Source: Deinococcus marmoris (lineage in GTDB: Bacteria > Deinococcota > Deinococci > Deinococcales > Deinococcaceae). From it: DNA of 39,818 nt. The translations under genes and the position numbers were made by a program. The notes beneath the pieces are model-generated. The model had not been told where the DNA came from. It saw only the letters and a program-made list of their open reading frames with translations, and made no database searches. Positions 1 through 7,653 of the stretch are shown piece by piece (the stretch's first letter is position 1; each line of letters opens with the position of its first letter). The stretch covers positions 1 through 39,818 of the forward strand of contig NZ_MSTI01000074.1 of the NCBI RefSeq assembly GCF_001949125.1, given 5' to 3'.

Positions 1-328
1 GAATCAGCTCAATCGGATAGCAGTCAATGATTGTGAAGAACGACGGCTCACCCAGAAATTCAGCGCACAAAGCGGCATATCTGGTGATGAGACGCGATAG
101 ACGCGAGCGCTCAGGGAGATTTGGAAACAGCGAGATATAATCACGGCTGATCCAACGGTAAAATCCCTTGAATCCGGTTCCTTTGAGCCCAAACAATAAC
201 CCCAGGGCGACGATCTCACTCACGTGGAGCTTCGCCAGGGGATGGCGGGGAACTGGGCCGAGCTGGTCATCAACGCGAACGAAAAGGTGTGTGATGATGT
301 CAGTCGTCGGGGGGAGTGTGGTCTGCAT
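1..328 (-). CDS. IS982-like transposase, N-terminal part, cut by window edge
   Basis: The minus-strand frame from the ATG at 326-328 stays open to the window edge, 109 codons without a stop. It begins MQTTLPPTTDIITHLFVRVD and continues with a helical N-terminal region, then a stretch containing GFYRWISRDY and FPNLPERSRLSRL, and reaches FFTIIDCYPIEL, where the first catalytic Asp of a DDE transposase would lie. This order resembles IS982/IS4-type transposases of Deinococcus. The family call is from memory of such proteins and was not searched. The 3' part lies outside the window, so it cannot be judged intact or broken. The element appears to interrupt a recombinase gene whose frame resumes near 394. 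Confidence 0.7.
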   Translation of the reverse strand, partial: MQTTLPPTTDIITHLFVRVDDQLGPVPRHPLAKLHVSEIVALGLLFGLKGTGFKGFYRWISRDYISLFPNLPERSRLSRLITRYAALCAEFLGEPSFFTIIDCYPIELI

Positions 329-393
329 ACCCACAGAATGCGCTCCCAGCGCATGATTCCCCTCGGCACCACCGACCCGCACAACTGGTTTAT
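1..393 (-). mobile_element. Insertion sequence, promoter-proximal end
   Basis: This is the part of the insertion sequence in the window: the transposase 5' region plus about 65 bp of leader up to about 393, where recombinase-like coding sequence begins on the other strand. The outer end was placed from that change of coding content. No inverted terminal repeat could be verified because the other end is missing, so the boundary is approximate (about 10-20 bp). Confidence 0.5.
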
Positions 394-801
394 ATGGGGC
401 AGCCCATAGACGGTCTGACCGTTTTCACAGTCAACAAAGCAATGCAGGCAGTGGCAGAGCGGGGGCTAAAACCAGCTACGTTAGCCAGCTATGATAGAGC
501 ATTACGGGGATTTTGTAGCTGGCTAGTCGGAGTCGAATTACTAGCAAAAAACCCTATGCAGAATAAAAAACGGCCTAAACTCAGATGGCAGCCTAAGCAG
601 ATAATCACAGGCACAGAGATACAGAAATTGTTTGCCGTTGCAAAAATTAAACCAATTTCAGATATGTCGTATATCCAGTCTTTTATCCAGAGCGAAACAG
701 CGCCTGAGATTGACCATATTCCAAGAAAAATCCAGAATCCAAACCATAATGTAACTACAATGCCTGCTATCCAAGCTAACAGAACCATACGTAAAATATA
801 G
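394..801 (+). pseudogene. Truncated tyrosine recombinase/integrase (core-binding domain only)
   Basis: Residues from the ATG at 394 read like the SAM-like core-binding domain of tyrosine recombinases: VNKAMQAVAERGLKPATLAS, then YDRALRGFCSWL and a KNPM turn, ending at EIQKLFAVAKIKP, which normally leads into the catalytic domain. From about 650 the similarity stops, and a 50-residue AT-rich tail with no family resemblance runs to the stop at 801. The catalytic Arg, His and Tyr are all absent. The N-terminus also looks lost to the insertion sequence. I read it as the relic of an integrated element, probably inactive. Confidence 0.65.
489..788 (-). CDS. Possible small membrane protein, AT-rich, probably 3'-truncated
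   Basis: A minus-strand frame from the ATG at 786-788 starts MVLLAWIAGIVVTLWFGFWI and has two or three hydrophobic segments in its first half. The start sits 6 nt after a good -10 box, TATATT (plus positions 795-800), which matches the leaderless pattern of this window. The second half, beyond about codon 46, is antisense to the integrase remnant, so the original C-terminus was probably lost at a junction near 650. It could also be a chance frame in AT-rich DNA. No family recognised. Confidence 0.3.
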   Translation of the reverse strand: MVLLAWIAGIVVTLWFGFWIFLGIWSISGAVSLWIKDWIYDISEIGLIFATANNFCISVPVIICLGCHLSLGRFLFCIGFFASNSTPTSQLQNPRNALS

Positions 802-992
802 CATATTGTGATTCCGCCTATATTCTGTGAAAAAACATTTAGGTTAGAGTAATACGTATATAACTTATTGACAGTGAAACAAATTATTACATTCCACTGT
901 GATACTGGAATCACAAGTCTAACGGTGTTACCATAGGTCTGCGGCACTAGTCAGGCAGTGAGAATGCCGTGTGAGATAGTAAAAACTGATAG
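802..992. other. AT-rich non-coding stretch between mobile relics and tRNA relic
   Basis: No convincing gene on either strand. It contains overlapping short inverted repeats at 891-915: ATTCCA is mirrored by TGGAAT, and GTGAT by ATCAC. A lone TTGACA at 868-873 has no good -10 at the right distance. Base composition is far lower in GC than the chromosome to the right. Confidence 0.5.
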
Positions 993-1048
993 GCGGGATT
1001 TCCCGTTCGATTTTAAGTCGAATGCGTCTACCCTTCCGCCATCCCGGC
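993..1048 (-). pseudogene. tRNA-Leu(UAA) fragment
   Basis: Reading the minus strand from 1048, the 5' acceptor strand GCCGGGA, the D-arm GGCGGAAGGGTAGACGC and a perfect anticodon arm are present (stem TTCGA/TCGAA, loop CTTAAAA, anticodon TAA). After the anticodon arm the class II variable arm is missing. Only a shortened T-arm-like hairpin follows (CGGG, AAAT, CCCG), and there is no 3' acceptor strand or CCA. The gene cannot give a functional tRNA. It lies downstream of ssrA, beyond the ssrA terminator, and its broken end faces the AT-rich mobile region, which suggests integration or deletion at this tRNA. Confidence 0.7.
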
Positions 1049-1080
1049 CAACGCCCACTATGGGCGCACTCAATATAGAG

Positions 1081-1098
1081 AAAAACCCCGCCGGGGGT
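1081..1098 (-). terminator. Terminator of ssrA
   Basis: On the minus strand CCCC-CGGC-GGGG is followed by TTTTT, starting 19 nt after the tmRNA 3' end. It is a short GC stem with a U-run, in the expected place for an intrinsic terminator. Confidence 0.7.
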
Positions 1099-1116
1099 GG
1101 CAGGGTCTTCCTCGTC

Positions 1117-1471
<355 letters not shown>

Positions 1472-1499
1472 ATGTTGATCGGCTTTCACCGACAGCAAC

Positions 1500-1527
1500 A
1501 TTCTAGCAGCCACAGGTTGAAAGTCCA
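1500..1527 (-). promoter_or_regulatory. ssrA promoter
   Basis: On the minus strand TGGACT, 16 nt, then TAGAAT lies about 30 nt before the mature 5' end of tmRNA. The predicted start is near 1492. Confidence 0.6.
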
Positions 1528-1667
1528 TAGACCATTTCCACTATTTACGCTGCCCGGCAGTCTTTTTGCTGCCTTCAGAATCGGCCTCATCCTGCGCCAC
1601 CCGGCGGCATTTGTAGAGGTGATTGCTGATCTTCAGGACTCCTAGTAGGGACGAAGGAACGGCAGGC

Positions 1668-1723
1668 ATCAGACAGCGCTATACATTTCCCTCCTCCCAA
1701 ATATGCGGAAAAAGCTGTCTGAT
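1668..1723. repeat. 10-bp inverted repeat, 36-nt spacer
   Basis: ATCAGACAGC at 1668-1677 is mirrored exactly by GCTGTCTGAT at 1714-1723. It lies in the otherwise featureless stretch 1528-1752. It could be a binding site, a folded RNA or the ends of a tiny repeat element; nothing decides between them. Confidence 0.45.
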
Positions 1724-1752
1724 ACGGCCTTTCTGGCAACGGTTGCATGAAA

Positions 1753-1781
1753 TTGACAAACGCTGCATCTGGCGCTATAGT
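1753..1781 (+). promoter_or_regulatory. Consensus sigma-A promoter
   Basis: TTGACA (1753-1758), a 17-nt spacer, then TATAGT (1776-1781). The predicted start is near 1788. The very next structure is an intrinsic terminator at 1792-1819, so the primary transcript would be only about 30 nt unless read through into the sulfurtransferase gene. Confidence 0.7.
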
Positions 1782-1791
1782 TTTCCTATCA

Positions 1792-1819
1792 CCGTCCGAG
1801 AGGGCGGGCTTTTTATTTC
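1792..1819 (+). terminator. Terminator-like hairpin directly after a promoter
   Basis: The stem CCGTCC/GGGCGG is closed by a GAGA (GNRA-type) tetraloop and followed by GC and a T-run interrupted once by A. All six pairs form, one of them G-U. It begins about 4 nt after the predicted transcript start. Confidence 0.65.
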
Positions 1820-1863
1820 TGCCGCTTTCAAGGGTTTTCGGGCCGGGCAGTGTAGCCTGTCCC

Positions 1864-2733
1864 ATGACCCATCTCTCCTCTCCCCTGAAATCCGCTGAGT
1901 GGCTGGTGGACCATCTGCAAAACGCCAATCTGCGTGTGCTGGACTGCCGCTACGCCCTGAGCGATCCGCTGGTAGGCCGCATCGCCTACATGGAAGGCCA
2001 TGTGCCGGGGGCCAGCTACGCCGATCTGGAAACCGATCTGAGTGGCCCCGTCCAGGAGAACGGCGCGGGCGGGCGTCACCCGTTGCCTGACCCGGCGGCG
2101 CTGGCGCAGTGGCTGGGCGGCGTGGGCATCGGCAACGATAGCGTGGTGGTGGCCTACGACGATCCCAGCACCGGGCAGGGCTTCTACGCCGCCCGCGCGT
2201 GGTGGCTGCTGCGCTGGCTGGGGCACACGCAGGTTTATGTGCTGGACGGCGGCTGGCCCGCGTATCTGGCGGCGGGTGGTTCGGTGGACGCCGCAGACCC
2301 GGAACACGCGCCCGTCACCTTTACCCCAGATGTGCAGCCCGGCTTCGTGGCGACTGCGGAGGACGTACAGAACCGCGCCCCCGACACGCTTTTAATCGAC
2401 TCCCGTGCGCCTGCCCGTTACCGGGGCGAGACCGAGCCGATGGACAGGAAGGCCGGGCACATTCCAGGGGCGGTCAACCGCGACTGGAGCGGCGCGCTGG
2501 GCGCTGCGGGCCACTGGCAGGGCGGCGGGTTGCAGGCGGATCGGCTGGGGGCGGAAAATGCTCCCACCATCACCTACTGCGGCAGCGGGGTGAGTGCCAC
2601 GCCGAACCTGCTGGCGCGCGAGCTGGCGGGTGTGCCACTGGGGCCGGACAATCGCCTGTACGCCGGATCGTGGAGCGACTGGATCAGCGACGACGCGCGG
2701 GCCGTGGCGCTGGGCGAGGAGGGTGGCGAATAA
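1864..2733 (+). CDS. sseA: Sulfurtransferase with two rhodanese domains (3-mercaptopyruvate type)
   Basis: It transfers sulfane sulfur from a donor to an acceptor such as cyanide or a thiol. The 289 residues are two tandem rhodanese domains. The first (about 1-140) is inactive and carries the inter-domain consensus near LPDP. The second has the active-site loop CGSGVSA with Cys239. That loop (CGSGV-S/T-A) is typical of mercaptopyruvate sulfurtransferases rather than thiosulfate rhodaneses (CRxGVTA), so I favour the former. The start at 1864 was chosen because TAGCCT (1853-1858) lies 5 nt upstream, the leaderless pattern. The frame is open upstream to 1747, but that part would cross the promoter-terminator region and has no family resemblance. 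Confidence 0.9.
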   Translation: MTHLSSPLKSAEWLVDHLQNANLRVLDCRYALSDPLVGRIAYMEGHVPGASYADLETDLSGPVQENGAGGRHPLPDPAALAQWLGGVGIGNDSVVVAYDDPSTGQGFYAARAWWLLRWLGHTQVYVLDGGWPAYLAAGGSVDAADPEHAPVTFTPDVQPGFVATAEDVQNRAPDTLLIDSRAPARYRGETEPMDRKAGHIPGAVNRDWSGALGAAGHWQGGGLQADRLGAENAPTITYCGSGVSATPNLLARELAGVPLGPDNRLYAGSWSDWISDDARAVALGEEGGE

Positions 2734-2767
2734 TCCGCCTCTCCCGAACTCGCCTATGCTGAACACC

Positions 2768-3262
2768 ATGCAGCACACCCGCACCTGGACCGACATTTAC
2801 GGCAGCGCCCACGCCAGTTTCGAGGGCCGTGCCGGGGGCCACCCGTGGCTGGTGGCCGCGCCCGCCGAGCTGGCCGCTGGCTTGCCGGAAGCTCTGGCCG
2901 CCGTGGACGGCAAGGGAACCGTGGAACTGATCGTCCACGACGGCCTGACCCCGCTGCTGGCCGCCGTGCGCGAAACAGGGCCGCGCGGCGTGCTGGTCAT
3001 CGGCAAGCAGACTCTGTCCGCCGGGCCAGAAGTGCAGATGTCGGCAGCGGTGGTCTCTGACGCGGGCGGTGTGGAATATGCCGAGGGCGGTTCTTTCCCC
3101 GCCTGGGCCGCGCCCGCTGGGCTGAAAACAGGCAAGCGCAAGGGCCAGAATGCAGCAGCTTCGGCGGTGGCCTCGCTGGACGTGCCGGTGATCGTGACGA
3201 CAGCAGCGACACTTCAGAAGGCGCTGGAGGATTGGATGGACGCCACGCCACATGGGCGCTGA
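2768..3262 (+). CDS. Conserved-looking protein of unknown function, 164 residues
   Basis: I do not recognise the family. The protein is soluble with no signal peptide. It has an Ala/Val-rich alpha/beta pattern with strand-like stretches [14 protein letters not shown] and VPVIVTT. A basic patch, GLKTGKRKG, lies near residue 120. TATGCT (2755-2760) lies 7 nt before the ATG at 2768, which favours that start over the in-frame ATG at 2756, which overlaps the box. It follows the sulfurtransferase by 34 nt and is followed by a hairpin terminator, so it is likely its own unit. Confidence 0.7.
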   Translation: MQHTRTWTDIYGSAHASFEGRAGGHPWLVAAPAELAAGLPEALAAVDGKGTVELIVHDGLTPLLAAVRETGPRGVLVIGKQTLSAGPEVQMSAAVVSDAGGVEYAEGGSFPAWAAPAGLKTGKRKGQNAAASAVASLDVPVIVTTAATLQKALEDWMDATPHGR

Positions 3263-3267
3263 GGGGC

Positions 3268-3298
3268 GGTCAAAGGGTCAAGAGTCGAAGGGTCTGAG
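3268..3298 (+). repeat. Degenerate octamer tandem repeat, copy A
   Basis: Four consecutive units GGTCAAAG, GGTCAAGA, GTCGAAG, GGTCTGAG (consensus GGTCnRAG) begin just after the stop at 3262. The same unit recurs at 4322-4353, 32271-32294 and, inverted, 32439-32470. Confidence 0.75.
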
Positions 3299-3322
3299 AG
3301 TGGCCTCTCAAACTTCCTGTGC

Positions 3323-3344
3323 AGCCCAAGAACACGGGCTTTTT
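3323..3344 (+). terminator. Intrinsic terminator
   Basis: AGCCC, an 8-nt loop, GGGCT, then TTTT. It lies between the unknown gene and hemW. A second GC hairpin, CCTCCCCC/GGGGGAGG (3348-3368), follows without a U-run. Confidence 0.5.
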
Positions 3345-3483
3345 GCTCCTCCCCCCCTGCGGGGGAGGCTGGGAGGGGGGTGGACGGGGCAGCCGTCCCA
3401 GCGGAGTCCAGACGGGGTGGCCTCACACCCGCCCCGCCCGTCCTCACGGTGTCTGGCCTACGCCCACGCTTAGACTCCGGGCA

Positions 3484-4719
3484 GTGAGTTCTCCCACCCC
3501 GCCCCTGCTGAACGCGCCCGTCCTTGACCAGACGGTGCGCCACCTCTATGTTCACGTCCCGTTCTGCCCCAGCATCTGCCCGTACTGCGATTTCCATGTG
3601 CTGACCCGCAAAAGCGGACAGGTGGAGGCGTATCTGGAACGGCTGGAGCAGGAGGCGACGTGGCTGGCCTCCCAGTACGAAATTGAACTGGACACGGTGT
3701 ATCTGGGCGGCGGCACCCCCAGCTTTCTGCGCGACGCCGAGATCACGGCGCTGGTGGGCAGCATTCGCCGTCATCTGGGTTGGGGCCGCCAGGAAAACAC
3801 GCTGGAGATCAACCCCGGCACGGTCAGCCCGGCGCGGGCGACGCTGTGGAAGGGGCTGGGTTTTGACCGCGCCAGCGTGGGCGTGCAGAGTCTGGACGAT
3901 GCCACCCTGAAGTTCCTGGGCCGCCAGCACGACGCGGCGGGGGCGCGGGAGGCCGTGACCACCCTGCTCAGGGCGGGCCTGCGGGTGTCCGGCGACCTGA
4001 TCACCGCCGTGCCGGGGCAGCCGCTGGACAGCGATATTCACGGTCTGGTGGCCCTGGGCGTGGATCACATCAGCGCCTACACCCTGACCATCGAACCCGG
4101 CACCGAATTCGCCCGGCGCGGCGTGACCGTGGCCGAGGACGACGAGCGCGCGGGCTTCGAGCGCACCGAGGAACTGCTGAGCGCCCACGGCTTTGCCCGC
4201 TACGAGATCAGCAATTACGCGAGGCCCTGTCAGGAATCGCGGCACAATCTGGCGTACTGGAACAACCGCACGTACCTGGGACTGGGGCCGGGGGCGGCGG
4301 GGCAGTATCCGGCTGTGCGGGGGTCCGAGGGTCAAAGGGTCAAAAGGTCTGAGGAAGACGGGGCCGGGATTTCCATCTTGTCCCACAACCCACAGCCCTC
4401 GACCCACACCCCCCTCACCACCCGGCGCACCAACCCCCATCTCCACATCTGGCTGACTGGCGAACAGGGCGAGGCGGAGGCCATCGACGCCGAGGAATAC
4501 GTCACCGACGCGCTGTTCATGGGGCTGAGGCTGCGGGCGGGCATCGATCTGGATGACCTCTCGAAACGCAGTGGGCTGGACGTGCGCGCGCGCTACGCCG
4601 GGGCCATCGCCGCCAACGTGGAACGCGGCTGGCTGGAACTGGACGGCACATGGCTAAGGGCCACGCCTGCGGGCTGGTGGGTGCTGAACCGCGTGGTGAC
4701 GGACTTTCTGGAGGCTTAA
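3484..4719 (+). CDS. hemW: Radical SAM heme chaperone HemW (coproporphyrinogen oxidase-like)
   Basis: HemW proteins bind a 4Fe-4S cluster, SAM and heme, and are thought to deliver heme; they resemble HemN but lack its proven oxidase role. The sequence has 411 residues with the radical-SAM motif CPSICPYC (Cys28, Cys32, Cys35), the GGGTPSFL glycine motif near residue 78, and the C-terminal HemN_C region. The GTG at 3484 is chosen because TAGACT (3471-3476) lies 7 nt upstream. About 37 residues around 280-316 (from [16 protein letters not shown] on) have no place in the family and are encoded by an intergenic-type octamer repeat, which looks inserted in frame. The stop overlaps the stop of the convergent regulator gene. 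Confidence 0.88.
   Translation: MSSPTPPLLNAPVLDQTVRHLYVHVPFCPSICPYCDFHVLTRKSGQVEAYLERLEQEATWLASQYEIELDTVYLGGGTPSFLRDAEITALVGSIRRHLGWGRQENTLEINPGTVSPARATLWKGLGFDRASVGVQSLDDATLKFLGRQHDAAGAREAVTTLLRAGLRVSGDLITAVPGQPLDSDIHGLVALGVDHISAYTLTIEPGTEFARRGVTVAEDDERAGFERTEELLSAHGFARYEISNYARPCQESRHNLAYWNNRTYLGLGPGAAGQYPAVRGSEGQRVKRSEEDGAGISILSHNPQPSTHTPLTTRRTNPHLHIWLTGEQGEAEAIDAEEYVTDALFMGLRLRAGIDLDDLSKRSGLDVRARYAGAIAANVERGWLELDGTWLRATPAGWWVLNRVVTDFLEA
4322..4353 (+). repeat. Octamer tandem repeat inside hemW, copy B
   Basis: Four perfectly phased units: GGTCCGAG, GGTCAAAG, GGTCAAAA, GGTCTGAG. They lie within the hemW frame and are followed by about 80 nt also unlike hemW. Compare copy A at 3268-3298, about 1 kb upstream. 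Confidence 0.85.
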
Positions 4720-5378
4720 TCGCCCATCTCGTCCCCTGGCACGTCGGGCGTCAGGCCCAGGCGCAGCAGGTAACGCTCGGAGCCGTGCAGGGCAGCGTAG
4801 CGGGCGTGCAACTCGCTCAACTCGTGCTGGAGGGCCTTGGCGTCTGCCGAATCCAGATGCAGCGTCCCCCAGTTCAGCAGCAGGGCCGGACGATCCGGGC
4901 GCAGCAGATCGGCGTACTGGAAGGCCCCGGCGGTGGGCGTCACATCGAAGGACACCTCTCCCCCATCCAGAAAAACGCGCAGCCCGATTTCGCGCTCGTC
5001 GCTGACCAGTGGGAAGGCCGCCTGCACCACGGCGTGCAGGAAACGGGCCGTGAAATCCTGTTCGTACACGCCGACGAGTTCCTCCAGGGAACCCAGCGGC
5101 GTGGCGTGGTAAGGCACCAGATAAGCCTCCGAACTGGCGCGGTAGTGGCGAATCGGGCGGCCCCGGCGCGCTTCCAGCCGTGTTTCGCGCACCAGCCCCA
5201 GCCGCAGCAGACGGCGAACCCGGTGGTGCGTGGCGTTCAGCGGCAGATGCAGCGAGGCGGCCAGCGGGGCAACGGCCCACTCTGCCTGCATCAGCGCCGC
5301 CAGCACCGGCAGATCGCGGCCCGACAGAAAGACCTTCACGGCGTCCGGGGCGGTCACCTGTTGCCAGGAATGGGGCAT
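4716..5378 (-). CDS. Winged-helix transcriptional regulator (ArsR-like HTH)
   Basis: The 220 residues have an N-terminal winged helix-turn-helix (about 10-75): [20 protein letters not shown] as first helices, [20 protein letters not shown] as recognition helix, and [12 protein letters not shown] as wing. The C-terminal 140 residues look like an alpha/beta ligand or dimer domain I cannot name. The ATG at 5376-5378 has TAGGCT on the minus strand (plus 5384-5389) 5 nt upstream. It is divergent from the P450 gene, and the inverted repeat at 5387-5418 overlaps its -10, so autoregulation and control of the P450 are likely (inference). Its TAA overlaps that of hemW. Confidence 0.78.
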   Translation of the reverse strand: MPHSWQQVTAPDAVKVFLSGRDLPVLAALMQAEWAVAPLAASLHLPLNATHHRVRRLLRLGLVRETRLEARRGRPIRHYRASSEAYLVPYHATPLGSLEELVGVYEQDFTARFLHAVVQAAFPLVSDEREIGLRVFLDGGEVSFDVTPTAGAFQYADLLRPDRPALLLNWGTLHLDSADAKALQHELSELHARYAALHGSERYLLRLGLTPDVPGDEMGD

Positions 5379-5386
5379 GGCCCAGC

Positions 5387-5418
5387 CTACTCGACAGAAC
5401 AGCTTGAGTGCCGAGTAG
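5387..5418. promoter_or_regulatory. Palindrome between divergent regulator and P450 genes
   Basis: CTACTCG (5387-5393) is mirrored exactly by CGAGTAG (5412-5418) with an 18-nt spacer. The left arm overlaps the regulator's -10 box (5384-5389), and the right arm overlaps TAGAAG (5416-5421), the best -10-like box on the P450 side. It is a candidate operator for the adjacent winged-helix protein. Confidence 0.55.
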
Positions 5419-5438
5419 AAGAAGGCGCAGGCTACAGC

Positions 5439-6683
5439 ATGACCACCTCTGAAGTTAATAACGAGTCCCGCGCCGCCGCGATTGGCAGCGCCGTCAATGC
5501 CCTGTGGGACACACAGTCTCTGGCGAATCCCTACGCCGCCTACGAGCGGGTGCGGGCGCTGAGTGACGGCGGCGTGCTGGAGGCACAGTTTCCCGATTGG
5601 AAGGCACTGTTCCTGACCGGCCACGCCGCCTGCTCGGCGGTCCTGCGCTCGCCCCACGCGCTCAGCGGCAACGGCATTCAGAATCTGGACGGCGAGGGTT
5701 CCGAGGGCGTGCGCCTGCTCCAGTCCATGATGCTGTTCCACAACGGCCAGTCGCACCAGCGTTTACGCAGTCTGGTGAGCGCGGCCTTCACACCCAGAGT
5801 CGTGGAGGAACAGCGCGAACTGGTGCGCTCGCTGCTGGACACGCTGCTGGACGACATGGCAGCGCGGGGCGGCGGCGATATGGTGGCGGATCTGTCCAAC
5901 CCGCTGCCCGCCCGCGTGATCATGGGCATGCTGGGCCTGAAGGGCGACGACGAGGCCCGGTTCGTGGGCTGGACGCAGAGCGTGGCCGACTTGCTGGGCG
6001 GCATGAACCAGTCCCCCGAACTGATGGGCCGCATCGACGCCGACGCCCGCGAGATGCGCGCCTTCTTTCAGGATCTGGCCGACGAACTGCGCGCCAAACC
6101 GCAACCCGGCCTGCTGAGCGCCATGAGCGCCGCCCAGGACGGGGGCGAACGCCTCAGCGGCGATGAACTGCTGTCCAACGCAGTGCTGCTGCTGGCCGCC
6201 GGGCACGAGACCACCAGCAATCTGATTCCAGGCGGCCTGCTGGAACTCTCGCGCCAGCCGGATGCCTGGGCCGCCCTGGTGGAAAACCCCCGCCACCCCA
6301 ACGTGGCCGACGAACTGCTGCGCGTGGTTTCCCCGGTGCAGTTCGATGGCCGCACCCTGAGCGCCGACGTGGGCGTGGGCGACATGACCCTGCCCGGCGG
6401 CAACCTCGCGCAATTGATCCTGGGGGCTGCCAACCGTGATCCGGGGGTGTTCAGCGATCCTGACCGTATCGACTGGGAGCGTCCGAACAGCAACCGCCAT
6501 CTGGCCCTCGCCGCCGGGCCGCACTACTGCCTGGGCGCAAGTCTGGCGCGGCTGGAGATCAGCGAGACCTTCGCGGCCATCGCCACCCGCTTTCCCAATC
6601 TTCGCGTGACCGATCCCAACCCGCCCTTCAAGCCCAATCCGGTGCTGCGCGGCGTGCAGCGGTTGGATGTGGCGGTGGACTGA
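5439..6683 (+). CDS. Cytochrome P450
   Basis: A heme-thiolate monooxygenase of 414 residues, soluble bacterial type; the substrate is unknown. The I-helix oxygen-binding motif AGHETTS is at 254-260, the K-helix ExxR is E292-R295, and the heme ligand is Cys364 in HYCLGASLAR. In the heme loop the usual FGxG is LAAG, so the conserved Phe seven residues before the Cys is Leu357. The start at 5439 gives a normal-length protein beginning MTTSEVNNES; longer in-frame extensions run back through the regulator and are not real. No leaderless box lies at the usual distance and only a weak purine stretch (GAAGAAGG) is present. No ferredoxin or reductase gene is adjacent. Confidence 0.93.
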   Translation: MTTSEVNNESRAAAIGSAVNALWDTQSLANPYAAYERVRALSDGGVLEAQFPDWKALFLTGHAACSAVLRSPHALSGNGIQNLDGEGSEGVRLLQSMMLFHNGQSHQRLRSLVSAAFTPRVVEEQRELVRSLLDTLLDDMAARGGGDMVADLSNPLPARVIMGMLGLKGDDEARFVGWTQSVADLLGGMNQSPELMGRIDADAREMRAFFQDLADELRAKPQPGLLSAMSAAQDGGERLSGDELLSNAVLLLAAGHETTSNLIPGGLLELSRQPDAWAALVENPRHPNVADELLRVVSPVQFDGRTLSADVGVGDMTLPGGNLAQLILGAANRDPGVFSDPDRIDWERPNSNRHLALAAGPHYCLGASLARLEISETFAAIATRFPNLRVTDPNPPFKPNPVLRGVQRLDVAVD

Positions 6684-6707
6684 TCGGGCGCTGGGTAGAC
6701 TCGCCGT

Positions 6708-7544
6708 GTGACTTCTCCAGGCCCGTTCCGTATCGCTGCCGCCCAATTGCCAATCACGGGTGACGCCCGCCTGAATGGGGAAAGGGTGCGGGCCGCCATG
6801 CGCGACGCGGCGGCACAGGACGCGCGGCTCGTCCACTTTCCCGAAGGCATGCTCTCGGGCTACGCCAAAAACCCCATCCAGGACTGGGCCGAGGTGAATT
6901 TCACTGTGGTGCGAGCCGAGTTGGAAGCGGTCATGGCGCTGGCGGCAGAGCTGCGCCTGTGGGTGGTGCTGGGTTCGGCGCATCCGCTGACGCCGCCGCG
7001 CTGGCCGCACAACAGCCTGTATGTCATCTCCGATAAGGGCAAGCTGGTCACCCGTTACGACAAACGCATCCCCTCGCACACCGAGATCACGCGCTTTTAC
7101 ACGCCAGGCACGGAGGCTATTGTTTTTGAGGTGGATGGCTTCTGCTTCGGCTGCGTTATCTGCGTGGAAATCAATTTTCCGGTGCTGTTCATGGAATACG
7201 CGCGGCTGGGCGTCGATTGCGTGCTGCTCTCGGCCTATCCAGTGGATACCATCTTCGTCACCAAGGCGCGGGCCTACGCCGCCGTCCACAATTTCTGGGT
7301 CAGTCTGTCCACGCCCACCGAAACGGATCACCTGATGCGTTCTGGATTGATTGGCCCGCAGGGGGAATGGCTGGGGCAGGTGAATGCCGCGCAGGGCATG
7401 ACGGTCAACACGCTGGACAGTGACGCACCGGAACTGGAAATCGCTCTCCGATATGCGCGTCCCTGGCGGGCCAGTGTCGCCACAGATCCTAGATACAACG
7501 CGCCTACTGATGACCCGCGCAGCACAGATCGAACCATCCTCTAA
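6708..7544 (+). CDS. Carbon-nitrogen hydrolase (nitrilase superfamily)
   Basis: Members cleave nonpeptide C-N bonds (amidases, nitrilases, carbamoylases) with a Glu-Lys-Cys triad. It is visible here as E46 (HFPEGML), K119 (YDKRIPS) and C152 (VICVEINFP). The common CYD/CxE context is CVE, so the residue after the Cys is Val rather than Tyr. The 278 residues match a single-domain member. The start is GTG at 6708 because TAGACT (6696-6701) lies 6 nt upstream. It follows the P450 by 24 nt but has its own promoter box. The exact substrate cannot be told. Confidence 0.88.
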   Translation: MTSPGPFRIAAAQLPITGDARLNGERVRAAMRDAAAQDARLVHFPEGMLSGYAKNPIQDWAEVNFTVVRAELEAVMALAAELRLWVVLGSAHPLTPPRWPHNSLYVISDKGKLVTRYDKRIPSHTEITRFYTPGTEAIVFEVDGFCFGCVICVEINFPVLFMEYARLGVDCVLLSAYPVDTIFVTKARAYAAVHNFWVSLSTPTETDHLMRSGLIGPQGEWLGQVNAAQGMTVNTLDSDAPELEIALRYARPWRASVATDPRYNAPTDDPRSTDRTIL

Positions 7545-7626
7545 TCGCCCGAACACCTCTGCCCAGACCCACCACTGCGCCTTGTCAATTGCCTGTGTCC
7601 AACTCTCCCAGCAGGTTACTGACGCG

Positions 7627-7640
7627 CGCCCAAACGGGCG
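7627..7640 (+). promoter_or_regulatory. Small palindrome in the lpd promoter
   Basis: CGCCC, AAAC, GGGCG lies immediately before the -10 box TAGACT (7642-7647). It could be an operator or a chance GC hairpin. Confidence 0.3.
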
Positions 7641-7653
7641 TTAGACTGCCCAC

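Noticed and set aside
993..1048. Group I intron in tRNA-Leu(UAA)
   Set aside because: The anticodon loop is continuous, and no 3' exon follows within the AT-rich stretch; the gene is simply broken.
1548..1580. Second terminator-like hairpin CTGC-CCG-GCAG with T-run
   Set aside because: It has only four pairs with no gene ending nearby on that strand; likely chance.
4650..5438. N-terminal extension of the P450 frame to 4650
   Set aside because: The extension is antisense to the regulator and unlike P450 sequence; the start at 5439 gives the normal family length.
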